Below are positions 27,290 through 35,433 of a stretch of 53,382 nt of DNA, piece after piece. The stretch is from contig CAMAYC010000020.1 in assembly GCA_945862125.1 (NCBI GenBank), positions 1-53,382 on the forward strand, in the 5' to 3' direction. The translations under genes and the position numbers were made by a program. The notes below the pieces were generated by a model. The model was given only the letters and a program-made list of their open reading frames with translations, was not told where the DNA came from and did not search any database. Positions within the stretch are counted from its first letter, which is position 1; each line of letters starts with the position of its first letter. This stretch comes from Reyranella massiliensis 521. GTDB taxonomy: Bacteria > Pseudomonadota > Alphaproteobacteria > Reyranellales > Reyranellaceae.

Positions 27290-27967
27290 ATGTTTGCACG
27301 CCTGGCCTGTCTTGCCGCCCTGCTGCTCCCCGCCGCTGCGCTTGCGCAGATGACCGGCGAGGAACTGAAGGCTTGCGTGCCGAACGGCGCGCCGCCCAGC
27401 CAGGAATACGAGCGCGAAAACCAGACCAAGGAGTGGCCCGAGGAAGCTCGGCGTTTCAAGGGCGACTTGCCGAATGTGGCGCGGCGGGGCGACCGGCTCC
27501 GTCTGGCAATCGACGGCGGCAAGGCCGTCGAGCTGCAGGACTGTCCTTACGGCGACACCGCCTATCAGTATCTCTACGAACGCTTCGACGATCCCGGCCG
27601 CTTCTACGTCATCCGCACGCCGGCCTATGAGGACTTCTCCTACACGCTGGTGATGAAGCGCACGGGCCGGCAGTTCACTGTCTATGGCGCGCCGGTCTGG
27701 GCATCGGACAAATCGAGGTTCCTCAGCGTTGCCTGCTCACTCCTCCCGGAACGAGGCACGCTCTCCATTTACAAGCCCTCTGATGACGGTCTCGCAGCCG
27801 AAGCGGAGATCGCCTTGCCGTGCGCGATGGAAAGCTGTTCGGCGCGCTGGGATTTCCAGTCCTGGATTTCGGTCTCCTGCACGCCGCGCGACGAGGCGGG
27901 CAAGAAAGGCGCCGAGTTCGTCGTGCTGCGCGGCAACGACGGCAAGTGGAACAGGTTTGGACGCTAG
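27290..27967 (+). CDS. Exported protein of unknown function downstream of Rrf2
   Basis: A 225-residue protein with a signal peptide (MFARLACLAALLLPAAALAQ) and five cysteines in the mature part. No family is recognised. It starts 4 bases after the regulator stop, so it is in the same operon. Its stop codon is shared with the convergent gene: CTAG at 27964-27967 reads TAG on both strands. A link with the box operon is possible from context only. Confidence 0.72.
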   Translation: MFARLACLAALLLPAAALAQMTGEELKACVPNGAPPSQEYERENQTKEWPEEARRFKGDLPNVARRGDRLRLAIDGGKAVELQDCPYGDTAYQYLYERFDDPGRFYVIRTPAYEDFSYTLVMKRTGRQFTVYGAPVWASDKSRFLSVACSLLPERGTLSIYKPSDDGLAAEAEIALPCAMESCSARWDFQSWISVSCTPRDEAGKKGAEFVVLRGNDGKWNRFGR

Positions 27968-29157
27968 TCTTTGGCCCAGCCGTCACGCGTCTGCGGTAGC
28001 TTCTTCTTCAAAAGCGCGCCGGCCACGACGTTGCGCAGGACCTCCGCGGTGCCGCCGCCGATGGTGAACATGCGCACGTCGCGCGCCATGCGCTCCAGCG
28101 GCAGCTCGCGGCTGTAGCCGCGGGCGCCGAAGAACTGCAGCGCTTCGTTCACGATCTGGATGGCGCTCTCGGAGGTGAACACCTTGGCCTGCGCCGCCAT
28201 CAGCATGTCGGGGAAGCCGCCTTCGCCCGAGCGCGCGGCGTTGTAGACCAGCGCGCGCGCGGCCGAGAGCTTGATCGACATGTCCGCGAGCTTCCACTGC
28301 AGGCCCTGGAACTCGTTGATCGGCCGGCCGAACTGGTGGCGCTTTTCCGACCAGTCGAGCGCGAGCTGGTAGGCGCCCTCGGCGATGCCGAGCGCCACGG
28401 TGGCGGCGCCGACCCGCTGGCTGTTGTAGGCGGTCATCAGGTCGGCGAACCCCTTCTTGAGACCACGCGGCGGGATCACCAGCGCCGACGGCGGCACGTC
28501 CATGTCCTCTAGATCGATCACCGCTTCGGGAATGCCGCGCAGCCCCATGGTCGGCTCGCGCTTGGTGATTTTCAGTCCCTTGGTCTCGTCGCGGATGGCC
28601 AGGAAGCCGCCGATGCCCTCGAACGCGCCCTTCTCGTCGTAGACCTTGGCGAAGATCAGGTGCAGCCGCGAAACACCACCGCCGGTGATCCAGTGCTTGC
28701 GACCGTTGATGACGTAGCGGTTGCCCTTCTTGTCGGCGCGCGTGGTCATGCCGTTGGCATCGGAGCCGGCCTCGGGCTCCGTGATGCAGATCGCAGGTTT
28801 ATCGCCCGCCAACACCATGTCGGCGCACATCTTCTTCTGCTCTTCGGAGCCGTAGGCCATGACGGCGCTGATGGCACCCATATTGGTCTCGACGGCGATG
28901 CGGCCGGTGACGGCACAGGCTGCCGAGAGCGCCTCGATTGCCAGCACGGCGTCGAGCCAGCCCTTGCCCTGGCCGCCGTACTGCGTCGGGATCGTCATGC
29001 CGATCAGCTTGGCGTCCTTCAGGAGCTCGACATTGTCCCAGGGGTACTGCTCGGTGCGGTCGACCTCGGCGGCTCGCTTGGCCACCGGCCCCGAGGCCAG
29101 TTCGCGGGCACGCGCCTGCAGCTTCACTTGATCGGGCGACAGTCCGGACACGTTCAT
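27964..29157 (-). CDS. Acyl-CoA dehydrogenase-fold protein, possible 3-sulfinopropanoyl-CoA desulfinase
   Basis: A 397-residue flavoprotein of the acyl-CoA dehydrogenase fold (ICITEPEAGSDANGMTT, RKHWITGGG, QFFGARGYSRELPLERMARDVR). The catalytic glutamate is missing at both usual places: the late motif reads FTIGGGTAEV, and the isovaleryl-type position reads YNSQR with Gln247. Arg86 sits in AVTGRIAVE. From memory, the Advenella desulfinase Acd is marked by Gln246 and Arg84, so this protein may release sulfite from 3-sulfinopropanoyl-CoA to give propanoyl-CoA. An ordinary or inactive dehydrogenase remains possible. Its ATG overlaps the cyclase stop by 4 bases. Confidence 0.8.
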   Translation of the reverse strand: MNVSGLSPDQVKLQARARELASGPVAKRAAEVDRTEQYPWDNVELLKDAKLIGMTIPTQYGGQGKGWLDAVLAIEALSAACAVTGRIAVETNMGAISAVMAYGSEEQKKMCADMVLAGDKPAICITEPEAGSDANGMTTRADKKGNRYVINGRKHWITGGGVSRLHLIFAKVYDEKGAFEGIGGFLAIRDETKGLKITKREPTMGLRGIPEAVIDLEDMDVPPSALVIPPRGLKKGFADLMTAYNSQRVGAATVALGIAEGAYQLALDWSEKRHQFGRPINEFQGLQWKLADMSIKLSAARALVYNAARSGEGGFPDMLMAAQAKVFTSESAIQIVNEALQFFGARGYSRELPLERMARDVRMFTIGGGTAEVLRNVVAGALLKKKLPQTRDGWAKD

Positions 29158-30665
29158 GAAGTTTTTTCCTGGCTGTTGGGATCGACACTGAAGATGGCAA
29201 CCACATCGCTGCGGCCGCGCACGGCTACGCTGCCCAGGGCGTTGAAGGAGAATTCGTCGCCGCAAGCCGCGCAGGTGCTTTGCGCCACGAGAATGCGCGT
29301 GCCGTGTTGCTTGTTCAACTCTTCGAGCCGCGATGCGAGGTTCACCGTGTCGCCCAGCAAGGTGAAGCTCATGCGTTCGCCGGCTCCGACCGAACCGCCG
29401 ATCACGCTGCCGGTGCTGATGCCGATCCGGGTAGCGAAGGCCACGCCCTGGCTGCCGAATGTCCGCGCGCCGACGGCGCGCTGGATGTCGATCGCGGCGC
29501 GCACCGCGGCCGCGGCGTGGCCCTCGCAGATGAGCGGCATGTTGAAGCTCGCGAACAGGCCATCGCCGATGAAGGTATTGACCACACCGCCGTGGGCACG
29601 GATCGGCCCCAGCACCGTTTCGAGATATTCGTTGAGCGCCGCCACCAGCTGGTCGGGCGGCAGGTATTCGGCAATGGTGGTGAAGCCCGCGATATCGGTG
29701 AACAGGACGGTGGCCTCGCGGGTTTCGCCCGCCAGCACGCCCTCGCCCTCGCGACGCAGGATGGTCGAGGCCACGCTGGGATCGACGTAGCGGCCGAAAG
29801 TCTCGCGGATGCGTTCACGCTCACGAAGGCCCTCGATCATGTTGTTGAACTGACCGGTGAGCTCGCCGACCTCGTCGTTGGACGTGACCGGCACACGCAG
29901 GCTGAGGTCGCCGCCGGCAACCTTCGTCATGGCGCTCGACAGCGCCCGCAGCGGCAGCAGCAGGGAGCGGATGATGAAGTAGGCCGAAATCACCACGCCC
30001 ATCATGGCCGAGGCGATATCGACCAGGATCTCGGACTGCAGCCGGTCGGCTTCGTAGGAGAAGAGGTCGGCCAGGATCGCCGCCAGTGGGCCGATCGAGA
30101 TCACGATCAACGCCACCATCAGCTTCTGGCGGTAGCTGCCGAAGAACAGGCCCAGGTTTTTTCCGTGGTGCCTGAAGATAAAGGTGCAGAGGCCGGCGAG
30201 ATAGTCGCTGACGACGAAGTAGGTGTAGGTGAAATAGAAAATCGTGAGCACGGCCAGGCCGACCACGAAGTCGGCGAGCGTGGGCTTCGCGAGGATGATT
30301 GAGGGATCGACCCAGAAGGGCACCGAGAACCGGAAAGCCCAGAGAAGGAAGGCGAGGGCGGCCGTTGCCCGCGCCGAGAGCAGCGGCAGTTGGGTGAGGC
30401 GGCGCTGGATGTCCTCGAACGGGATACGGCCCTCGAGAAAGTGCCGGACGGGCTCGAAGAGGTAACGGTCGTACAGCCAGTTGACGACCAGGAGCAACGT
30501 CACGCCGACGCCGATCGACCGCCAGGCATTGTCCCAGGCGCCCGAGGACGTGGTGAAGATCAATGTGATGGCGAGGTCGAGGAAGAAGACCGACGTCGCC
30601 ATCCAGAGATAGCGGCGGCGAATCGAGGCGATTTCCGCCGCTGTGGCTGGGACGGGGGCTTGCAT
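29154..30665 (-). CDS. Membrane-bound HAMP-class III adenylate/guanylate cyclase
   Basis: A 503-residue protein with about six membrane helices in the first 235 residues, a HAMP linker (about 236-288, VPVTSNDEVGELTGQFNNMIEGL) and a class III cyclase domain. The metal-binding aspartates are Asp324 (FTDIAGFT) and Asp368 (FIGDG), and Asn442/Arg446 of LGDTVNLASR are present for the transition state. The usual purine-recognition lysine four residues before Asp368 is Thr364, so nucleotide choice or activity may be unusual. It makes a cyclic nucleotide in response to a membrane signal. A 9-bp hairpin abuts the start codon. The acyl-CoA dehydrogenase-like gene follows with ATGA overlap. Confidence 0.88.
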   Translation of the reverse strand: MQAPVPATAAEIASIRRRYLWMATSVFFLDLAITLIFTTSSGAWDNAWRSIGVGVTLLLVVNWLYDRYLFEPVRHFLEGRIPFEDIQRRLTQLPLLSARATAALAFLLWAFRFSVPFWVDPSIILAKPTLADFVVGLAVLTIFYFTYTYFVVSDYLAGLCTFIFRHHGKNLGLFFGSYRQKLMVALIVISIGPLAAILADLFSYEADRLQSEILVDIASAMMGVVISAYFIIRSLLLPLRALSSAMTKVAGGDLSLRVPVTSNDEVGELTGQFNNMIEGLRERERIRETFGRYVDPSVASTILRREGEGVLAGETREATVLFTDIAGFTTIAEYLPPDQLVAALNEYLETVLGPIRAHGGVVNTFIGDGLFASFNMPLICEGHAAAAVRAAIDIQRAVGARTFGSQGVAFATRIGISTGSVIGGSVGAGERMSFTLLGDTVNLASRLEELNKQHGTRILVAQSTCAACGDEFSFNALGSVAVRGRSDVVAIFSVDPNSQEKTS

Positions 30666-30690
30666 GCCCGCCGGTATATACCCGGCGGGC
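30666..30690 (-). promoter_or_regulatory. Hairpin covering the ribosome binding site of the cyclase gene
   Basis: GCCCGCCGG at 30666-30674 pairs perfectly with 30682-30690 around TATATAC. In the minus-strand mRNA the stem ends exactly at the base before the ATG and contains the only purine-rich segment (GGCGGG) that could serve as ribosome binding site. Translation may therefore depend on melting this stem. Confidence 0.5.
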
Positions 30691-30698
30691 CCGATGTT

Positions 30699-30733
30699 CG
30701 AAACGTCGAAGAGCTGGCGAAACGTCGAAGAGC
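30699..30733. repeat. 16-bp direct repeat between transglutaminase and cyclase genes
   Basis: CGAAACGTCGAAGAGC occurs at 30699-30714 and again at 30718-30733, with three bases between the copies. The repeat ends just beside the transglutaminase stop at 30735. It could be a slippage product or a tandem protein-binding site for the cyclase promoter. Confidence 0.7.
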
Positions 30734-30734
30734 G

Positions 30735-31826
30735 CTAGGCCGTCAGCTCGCGCGCTGTGATGCGGTACTTGAACTTGTCCGGATCGAGCGAATCGAGGAA
30801 ACCGGTCTTGTTCTCGGCCTGCGGGTACATCAGGAACGGGATCGCCGGTTCCTTCGAGCCGGGCAGCTTCACGTCGTGCGCGACGTTGAAGGCGACCCAG
30901 TTGCCTTCCCACGAGCCGAACAGCGCCCGGCGCGCCGCCACGACCTTGGGATCGGTCATGGCGAGGTTGGCCGGAGGCTCCTCCAGCACGACCTTGCGCA
31001 CATCGGCGGGATCGACCGGCGTCCAGCCGCTGCCCGCGAGCCAGACCTCGGCGCGGCAATGCTGCGCCTTGCTGACGACCTCCGAGCCCGCGCCCAGCGC
31101 CTTGAAGCCGAACTCCGACGGCGCCACCCGGATGCCGTAGACGTCGCGCGCCGGCAGTCCGACAGAGCGCGCCAGCCCGACGAACAGCGCATTCAGGTCG
31201 GCGCACTTGCCGTTGAGGTTGCCGGTCCTGATCATCGTGGTGATGTCGCCGATGCCGCATCCCAGAGTCTTGGCGTTGCGGAAGGTGTTCTCGACCACCC
31301 AGTCGTAGATGGCGCGGGCCTTGGCGGTGTCGTCGCGCTTGCCGCGCACGATGCCTTCGGCGGTTTCCTTGACCAGCCCGTCGGTCGGCAACAGCTCGGT
31401 GGAGGCGAGGTTGAGCTTGCGCTCGGCGTCGCTGAGCGGTGCGGCCGTCCCCTTGCCGGGCGTAACGGCACGATTTTGCGTCTGTACCTGCGCGGTGACC
31501 TCGATCACCGGCGAGAGCTGATCGGCCGCCCATTCGACGCGCAGCATCTCGGCGCCGTACTTGGGATCGCGGACCCGTTCGGTCACGCGCGCGTTGCCCT
31601 TCCAGGTCACGTTGCCAGGGCGTTGCCAGTCGGCGGCCTCGAATGTCGGCAGCGGGATCCAGGCCTTGTTGGCGCCGGCCGTCGGCTCGACCTGCATGGT
31701 CAGCACGAAGCTCCGCCAGCCCTTGGGTACGGGCGCGAAGGTGGCCTGGGCCGACGCCAGGCGCGGCGCAAGACCGATGGCGCCGGCGGCGATGCCGGCT
31801 TTGAACATGTCGCGACGATTGATCAT
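30735..31826 (-). CDS. Tat-exported transglutaminase-like protein
   Basis: A 363-residue protein with a Tat signal (NRRDMFKAGIAAGAIGLAP) and a transglutaminase-core domain. The cysteine-protease-like triad is visible: Cys208 (NGKCADLNALFVGLAR), His256 (QHCRAEVWL) and Asp272 (PVDPADV). Members act as peptidases or amidases in the periplasm. The start at 31826 has GGGGAGGAC before it and gives the proper signal; the frame is open further. It is divergent from the UraD-UraH gene. The hairpin and 16-bp repeats follow before the cyclase gene. Confidence 0.85.
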   Translation of the reverse strand: MINRRDMFKAGIAAGAIGLAPRLASAQATFAPVPKGWRSFVLTMQVEPTAGANKAWIPLPTFEAADWQRPGNVTWKGNARVTERVRDPKYGAEMLRVEWAADQLSPVIEVTAQVQTQNRAVTPGKGTAAPLSDAERKLNLASTELLPTDGLVKETAEGIVRGKRDDTAKARAIYDWVVENTFRNAKTLGCGIGDITTMIRTGNLNGKCADLNALFVGLARSVGLPARDVYGIRVAPSEFGFKALGAGSEVVSKAQHCRAEVWLAGSGWTPVDPADVRKVVLEEPPANLAMTDPKVVAARRALFGSWEGNWVAFNVAHDVKLPGSKEPAIPFLMYPQAENKTGFLDSLDPDKFKYRITARELTA

Positions 31827-32002
31827 TTCTTGTCCTCCCCATGGCGATGCGTGCCGGGGAGGGTGCGCGTTCCCGTCGTCGGGAAGGAGGCAAACCATCC
31901 CGGATCAAACCCGCGCCGCACGCGACAGCGGTCTGTACCGGAAGCGGCGAGAATTGCAGGCTGGTGGTGCAGGCGTCAACTGGCCGTGCTAGGTCGGCCG
32001 CC

Positions 32003-32884
32003 ATGACGAAGAAGCTGGCCGACCTCAATCAAATGCCGCTCCCGGCCTTTGCCGGCGCGGTCGGTGAGACCTTTGAACTGGCGCCCTGGGTCGCCGAGGC
32101 GGCATGGGTCAAACGGCCTTTTTCGAGCGTGGCGGCGCTGCACGAAGCGATGATGGGCGCGGTCCGGTCGGCGCCGCGCGAGCGTCAGCTCGAGTTCCTG
32201 CGCGGTCATCCCGACCTCGCCGGCAAGGCGGCCCGTGCCGGTACGATCACCGAAGACTCGAAGAGTGAGCAGTCGAGCGTCGGCCTCGATTCTCTGAGTG
32301 AGGCCGACTTCGCGCGCTTCCATCGCCTGAACGATGCCTACAAGGCGAAGTTCGGCTTTCCGTTCATCGTCTGCGTGCGGCGCCACACGCGCGATTCGAT
32401 CCTGACGCAGTTCGAGCGCCGGCTCGGTCACGATGCCGCTACGGAATTCGCCGCCGCGCTGATGGAGGTCTTCTACATCACGCGTCTGCGCATCGCGGCC
32501 AAGGTGACGGGCGAGGGCATGCCGCGGGTAACCGGTCGCCTCAGTACGCATGTCCTCGACACGCATGCCGGCCGGCCTGCGGTAGGCGTTGCAGTTGAGC
32601 TCTACGAGTTCGCAGGCGATGCCGCGCATCGCATCGCCACAGCTGTCACCAATGCCGATGGCCGCACCGACCGGCCGTTGATCGGCGACCGTCCTCTGCC
32701 GATCGGTCGCTACGAACTGCGCTTTGCCGTCGGTGACCATTTCCGCAGCAGGGGTATCGAGCAGAGCGATCCGCCGTTTCTCGACATCGTACCTTTGCGC
32801 TTTTCCATTGCCGAACCGGAAGGGCATTATCACGTGCCGCTGCTCTGCACGCCCTGGAGCTACTCGACCTATCGCGGAAGCTGA
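32003..32884 (+). CDS. Bifunctional OHCU decarboxylase / 5-hydroxyisourate hydrolase (UraD-UraH fusion)
   Basis: A 293-residue fusion. Residues 1-165 are the 2-oxo-4-hydroxy-4-carboxy-5-ureidoimidazoline decarboxylase domain (catalytic His69 in RGHPDLAGKAA and Glu89 in SEQSSVGLD). From about 177 a transthyretin-like hydroxyisourate hydrolase starts (GRLSTHVLDTHAGRPAVGV, His183) and ends with the diagnostic YRGS. The two domains do consecutive steps from urate to S-allantoin, with the order in the polypeptide reversed relative to the pathway. The start at 32003 has only a weak Shine-Dalgarno (AGGTCGG). It shares the 176-base gap with the transglutaminase gene. No uricase is visible in the window. 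Confidence 0.92.
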   Translation: MTKKLADLNQMPLPAFAGAVGETFELAPWVAEAAWVKRPFSSVAALHEAMMGAVRSAPRERQLEFLRGHPDLAGKAARAGTITEDSKSEQSSVGLDSLSEADFARFHRLNDAYKAKFGFPFIVCVRRHTRDSILTQFERRLGHDAATEFAAALMEVFYITRLRIAAKVTGEGMPRVTGRLSTHVLDTHAGRPAVGVAVELYEFAGDAAHRIATAVTNADGRTDRPLIGDRPLPIGRYELRFAVGDHFRSRGIEQSDPPFLDIVPLRFSIAEPEGHYHVPLLCTPWSYSTYRGS

Positions 32885-32902
32885 AGAATTTTGGAGGAAA
32901 CG

Positions 32903-34339
32903 ATGACCTACAGCGATGTCTCCCTGATGATCGATGGCGCCTGGACCAAGGGCGCCAACGGACGGACCATTCCCGTCATCAATCCCGCGACCGAGGAAGT
33001 GATCGGTCATGTGGCGCATGCGGAGAAGGCCGATCTCGACCGTGCGCTGGCCGCCGCCGACAAGGGCTTCAAGATCTGGAAGAAGGTCTCGGCCTATGAG
33101 CGCTACAAGATCATGCGCAAGGCCGCCGACCTGATGCGCCAGCGCCTCGAAGAGATCTGTGCGATCATGACCATGGAGCAGGGCAAGCCGCTCTACGAAG
33201 CCAGGGTCGAGACCAGCCTCGCCGCCGACATCATCGACTGGATGGCCGAGGAAGGCCGGCGCACCTATGGCCGCATCGTGCCGGCACGTGCCGAGAACAT
33301 CTATCAGCTCGTCACGAAGGAGCCGGTCGGTCCGGTCGCGGCCTTCACGCCGTGGAACTTCCCGATCAACCAGGTGGTGCGCAAGGCCTCGGCGGCGCTG
33401 GCCACCGGCTGCTCGATCATCATCAAGGGACCCGAAGACACGCCCGGCTCCTGCGCACAGCTCATAAAGGCCTTCGTCGATGCCGGCGTGCCGGCGGGCG
33501 TGATCCAGCTCGTCTACGGCGTGCCGTCGGAGATCAGCGAATACCTGATCCCGCACCCGATCATCAAGAAGGTGACCTTCACCGGTTCGACCCCGGTCGG
33601 CAAGCAGCTCGCCGCATTGGCCGGCGCACACATGAAGCGCGTCACCATGGAACTCGGCGGCCACGCGCCCGCCATCGTGTTCGAGGACGCCGATCTCGAG
33701 CAGGCCGTGAACGTGCTGGGCGCCAACAAGTTCAGGAATGCGGGCCAGGTCTGCGTCGCGCCGACGCGCTTCCTGGTGCACGAGAAGGTCTATCCGGAGT
33801 TCGTCGAGCGCTTCACCGCCTACGCCAAGAACATGAAGGTGGGCAACGGCCTCGACGCCGACACCAAGATGGGTCCGCTGGTGGCCGAGCGGCGGCTCCA
33901 TGCGATGGACACGTTCGTGTCCGACGCGATCTCGAAGGGCGCCAAGATCCATACCGGTGGCCAGAGGAAGGGCAACAAGGGCTATTTCTACGAACCCACG
34001 GTCATGACCGACGTGCCGCTCAGCGCCAAGATCATGAACGACGAGCCGTTCGGTCCGCTGGCGCCGATCACTCCGTTCAAGGATTTCGACGGCGTGATGA
34101 AGGAAGCGAACCGGCTCGATTGGGGCCTTGCAGCCTATGCCTACACGAAGAACACCAAGACGATGGCCCAGGTCGGTGCTGCCTTCGAAAGCGGCATGGT
34201 GTCGATCAACCACCACGGCCTTGCCCTGCCGGAAGTGCCGTTCGGCGGCATGAAGGATTCGGGCTACGGATCGGAAGGCGGACTCGAGGCGCTTGAGGCC
34301 TATCTCAACACCAAGTTCATCAGCCAGCTCGGCATGTAA
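32903..34339 (+). CDS. gabD: NAD(P)-dependent succinate-semialdehyde dehydrogenase family
   Basis: A 478-residue aldehyde dehydrogenase. The general base Glu250 (MELGGHAP) and the nucleophile Cys284 (GQVCVAPTR) are present; [10 protein letters not shown] and [10 protein letters not shown] mark the cofactor domain. The last segment [26 protein letters not shown] is typical of the GabD group, which oxidises succinate semialdehyde or related semialdehydes. The start at 32903 is preceded by GGAGG; an in-frame TTG at 32891 is ignored. It lies 18 bases after the UraD-UraH stop, so the two may be co-transcribed. A strong terminator follows. Confidence 0.85.
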   Translation: MTYSDVSLMIDGAWTKGANGRTIPVINPATEEVIGHVAHAEKADLDRALAAADKGFKIWKKVSAYERYKIMRKAADLMRQRLEEICAIMTMEQGKPLYEARVETSLAADIIDWMAEEGRRTYGRIVPARAENIYQLVTKEPVGPVAAFTPWNFPINQVVRKASAALATGCSIIIKGPEDTPGSCAQLIKAFVDAGVPAGVIQLVYGVPSEISEYLIPHPIIKKVTFTGSTPVGKQLAALAGAHMKRVTMELGGHAPAIVFEDADLEQAVNVLGANKFRNAGQVCVAPTRFLVHEKVYPEFVERFTAYAKNMKVGNGLDADTKMGPLVAERRLHAMDTFVSDAISKGAKIHTGGQRKGNKGYFYEPTVMTDVPLSAKIMNDEPFGPLAPITPFKDFDGVMKEANRLDWGLAAYAYTKNTKTMAQVGAAFESGMVSINHHGLALPEVPFGGMKDSGYGSEGGLEALEAYLNTKFISQLGM

Positions 34340-34344
34340 CGGAT

Positions 34345-34377
34345 ACGGCCCTTCTCCGCATCGCGGAGGAGGGCCGT
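34345..34377 (+). terminator. Hairpin terminator after the aldehyde dehydrogenase
   Basis: A 15-base arm (34345-34359) pairs with 34363-34377 around a 3-base loop, with one G-T wobble. It starts 5 bases after the stop codon, and is followed by CGTTTCCC, a weak T-tail. It should end the UraD-UraH/GabD transcript before the Bug genes. Confidence 0.75.
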
Positions 34378-34455
34378 CGTTTCCCACGACTGTTAAGCGT
34401 TTGTGACGGCGCGTGGCCTACCCTTCGGAGGCCAATGAGGTAAGCTCCCGACCGC

Positions 34456-35430
34456 ATGATGGGGATGGCAAGGCGTTCGGTGCTTGGCGGGTTGCTGGCG
34501 GCAGCCACGGGCGCCGGTGCGCGCGCGAGCGAATGGCCGGCGCGGTCGGTGAGCTGGATCGTGCCGTTTCCGGCTGGTGGCGGATCGGACATGTTCGCCC
34601 GGCCGATCGCCGCCCAGGCCACGGACCGGCTCGGCCAGACGATGGTGATCGACAACAGGAGCGGTGCCGGCGGCACGCTGGGCACGGCGGTGGCGGCCCG
34701 CGCGCCGGCTGATGGCTATTCGCTGCTGGTGGGCGACACCGGCCTCACCTACGCGCCCTTGATCTACCCGAAGGCCGGCTTCGACTTCAGCCGCGACTTC
34801 GCGCCGATCAGCGCGTTCGGCCGCGTGCCGTATGTGCTGGTGATCAATCCGGCCCGCCTCGATGTTCCGAGCCTCGCGGCGTTCCTCGAGGCTGCAAGGA
34901 AGAAGCCGGGCGAGATCGACATCGGATCGGCCGGCCTCGGGACCGTGACGCATCTGGCGATCGGGCGTTTCGAGGGACACGCCGGCGTGAAGCTCAATCA
35001 TGTTCCCTATCGCGGTGGCGCACCGATGCTTCAGGACCTGCTGGCCGGGCAGATCGCCGCCGCCTTCGTCCTGGTCAGTGCCGCCGCGGGCTACGTCAAG
35101 TCCGGCAAGCTGCGTGCGCTCGCGGTGGCCAGCCGCCGCCGCGAGGCGTTGATCCCCGATGTCCCCGCGGCACACGAGGCGGGTCTTGCCGATTTCCGCA
35201 TGACCACCTGGTTTGGCCTGTTCGCGCCGGCCCGCACGCCCGATGCGATCCTCGACCGGTTGCATGGCGCCGTGCAGGAAGCGATCGCCGACGAAGGCGT
35301 GAAGCGCCTGTGGCGTGAGCAGGGCGCCAAGGTCGAACCCGAGAGCCGCGCCGATTTCGCCCGCTTCGTGGCGCTCGATACCGAGCGCTGGAGCCGCATC
35401 GCCAGGGCCGCCAATGTGCAGATGGAGTAG
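34456..35430 (+). CDS. Bug-family (TctC-like) periplasmic binding protein 1
   Basis: A 324-residue exported binding protein of the tripartite tricarboxylate transporter type. The twin-arginine-like start MGMARRSVLGGLLAAATG leads into SVSWIVPFPAGGGSDMFARPIA, VIDNRSGAGGTLGT and LNHVPYRGGAPMLQDLLAGQI, all diagnostic. These proteins bind carboxylates or other small acids. It is followed after 3 bases by a second copy of the same kind, 35434-36420, with similar C-terminal ends. No TctA/TctB membrane genes are beside them, which is common for orphan Bug proteins. The ligand is unknown. Confidence 0.9.
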   Translation: MMGMARRSVLGGLLAAATGAGARASEWPARSVSWIVPFPAGGGSDMFARPIAAQATDRLGQTMVIDNRSGAGGTLGTAVAARAPADGYSLLVGDTGLTYAPLIYPKAGFDFSRDFAPISAFGRVPYVLVINPARLDVPSLAAFLEAARKKPGEIDIGSAGLGTVTHLAIGRFEGHAGVKLNHVPYRGGAPMLQDLLAGQIAAAFVLVSAAAGYVKSGKLRALAVASRRREALIPDVPAAHEAGLADFRMTTWFGLFAPARTPDAILDRLHGAVQEAIADEGVKRLWREQGAKVEPESRADFARFVALDTERWSRIARAANVQME

Positions 35431-35433
35431 CCG

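Noticed and set aside
31976..34387. An 803-codon open frame on the minus strand, antisense to UraD-UraH and gabD
   Set aside because: It has no family features and lies opposite two well-supported genes; long antisense frames are common in GC-rich DNA.
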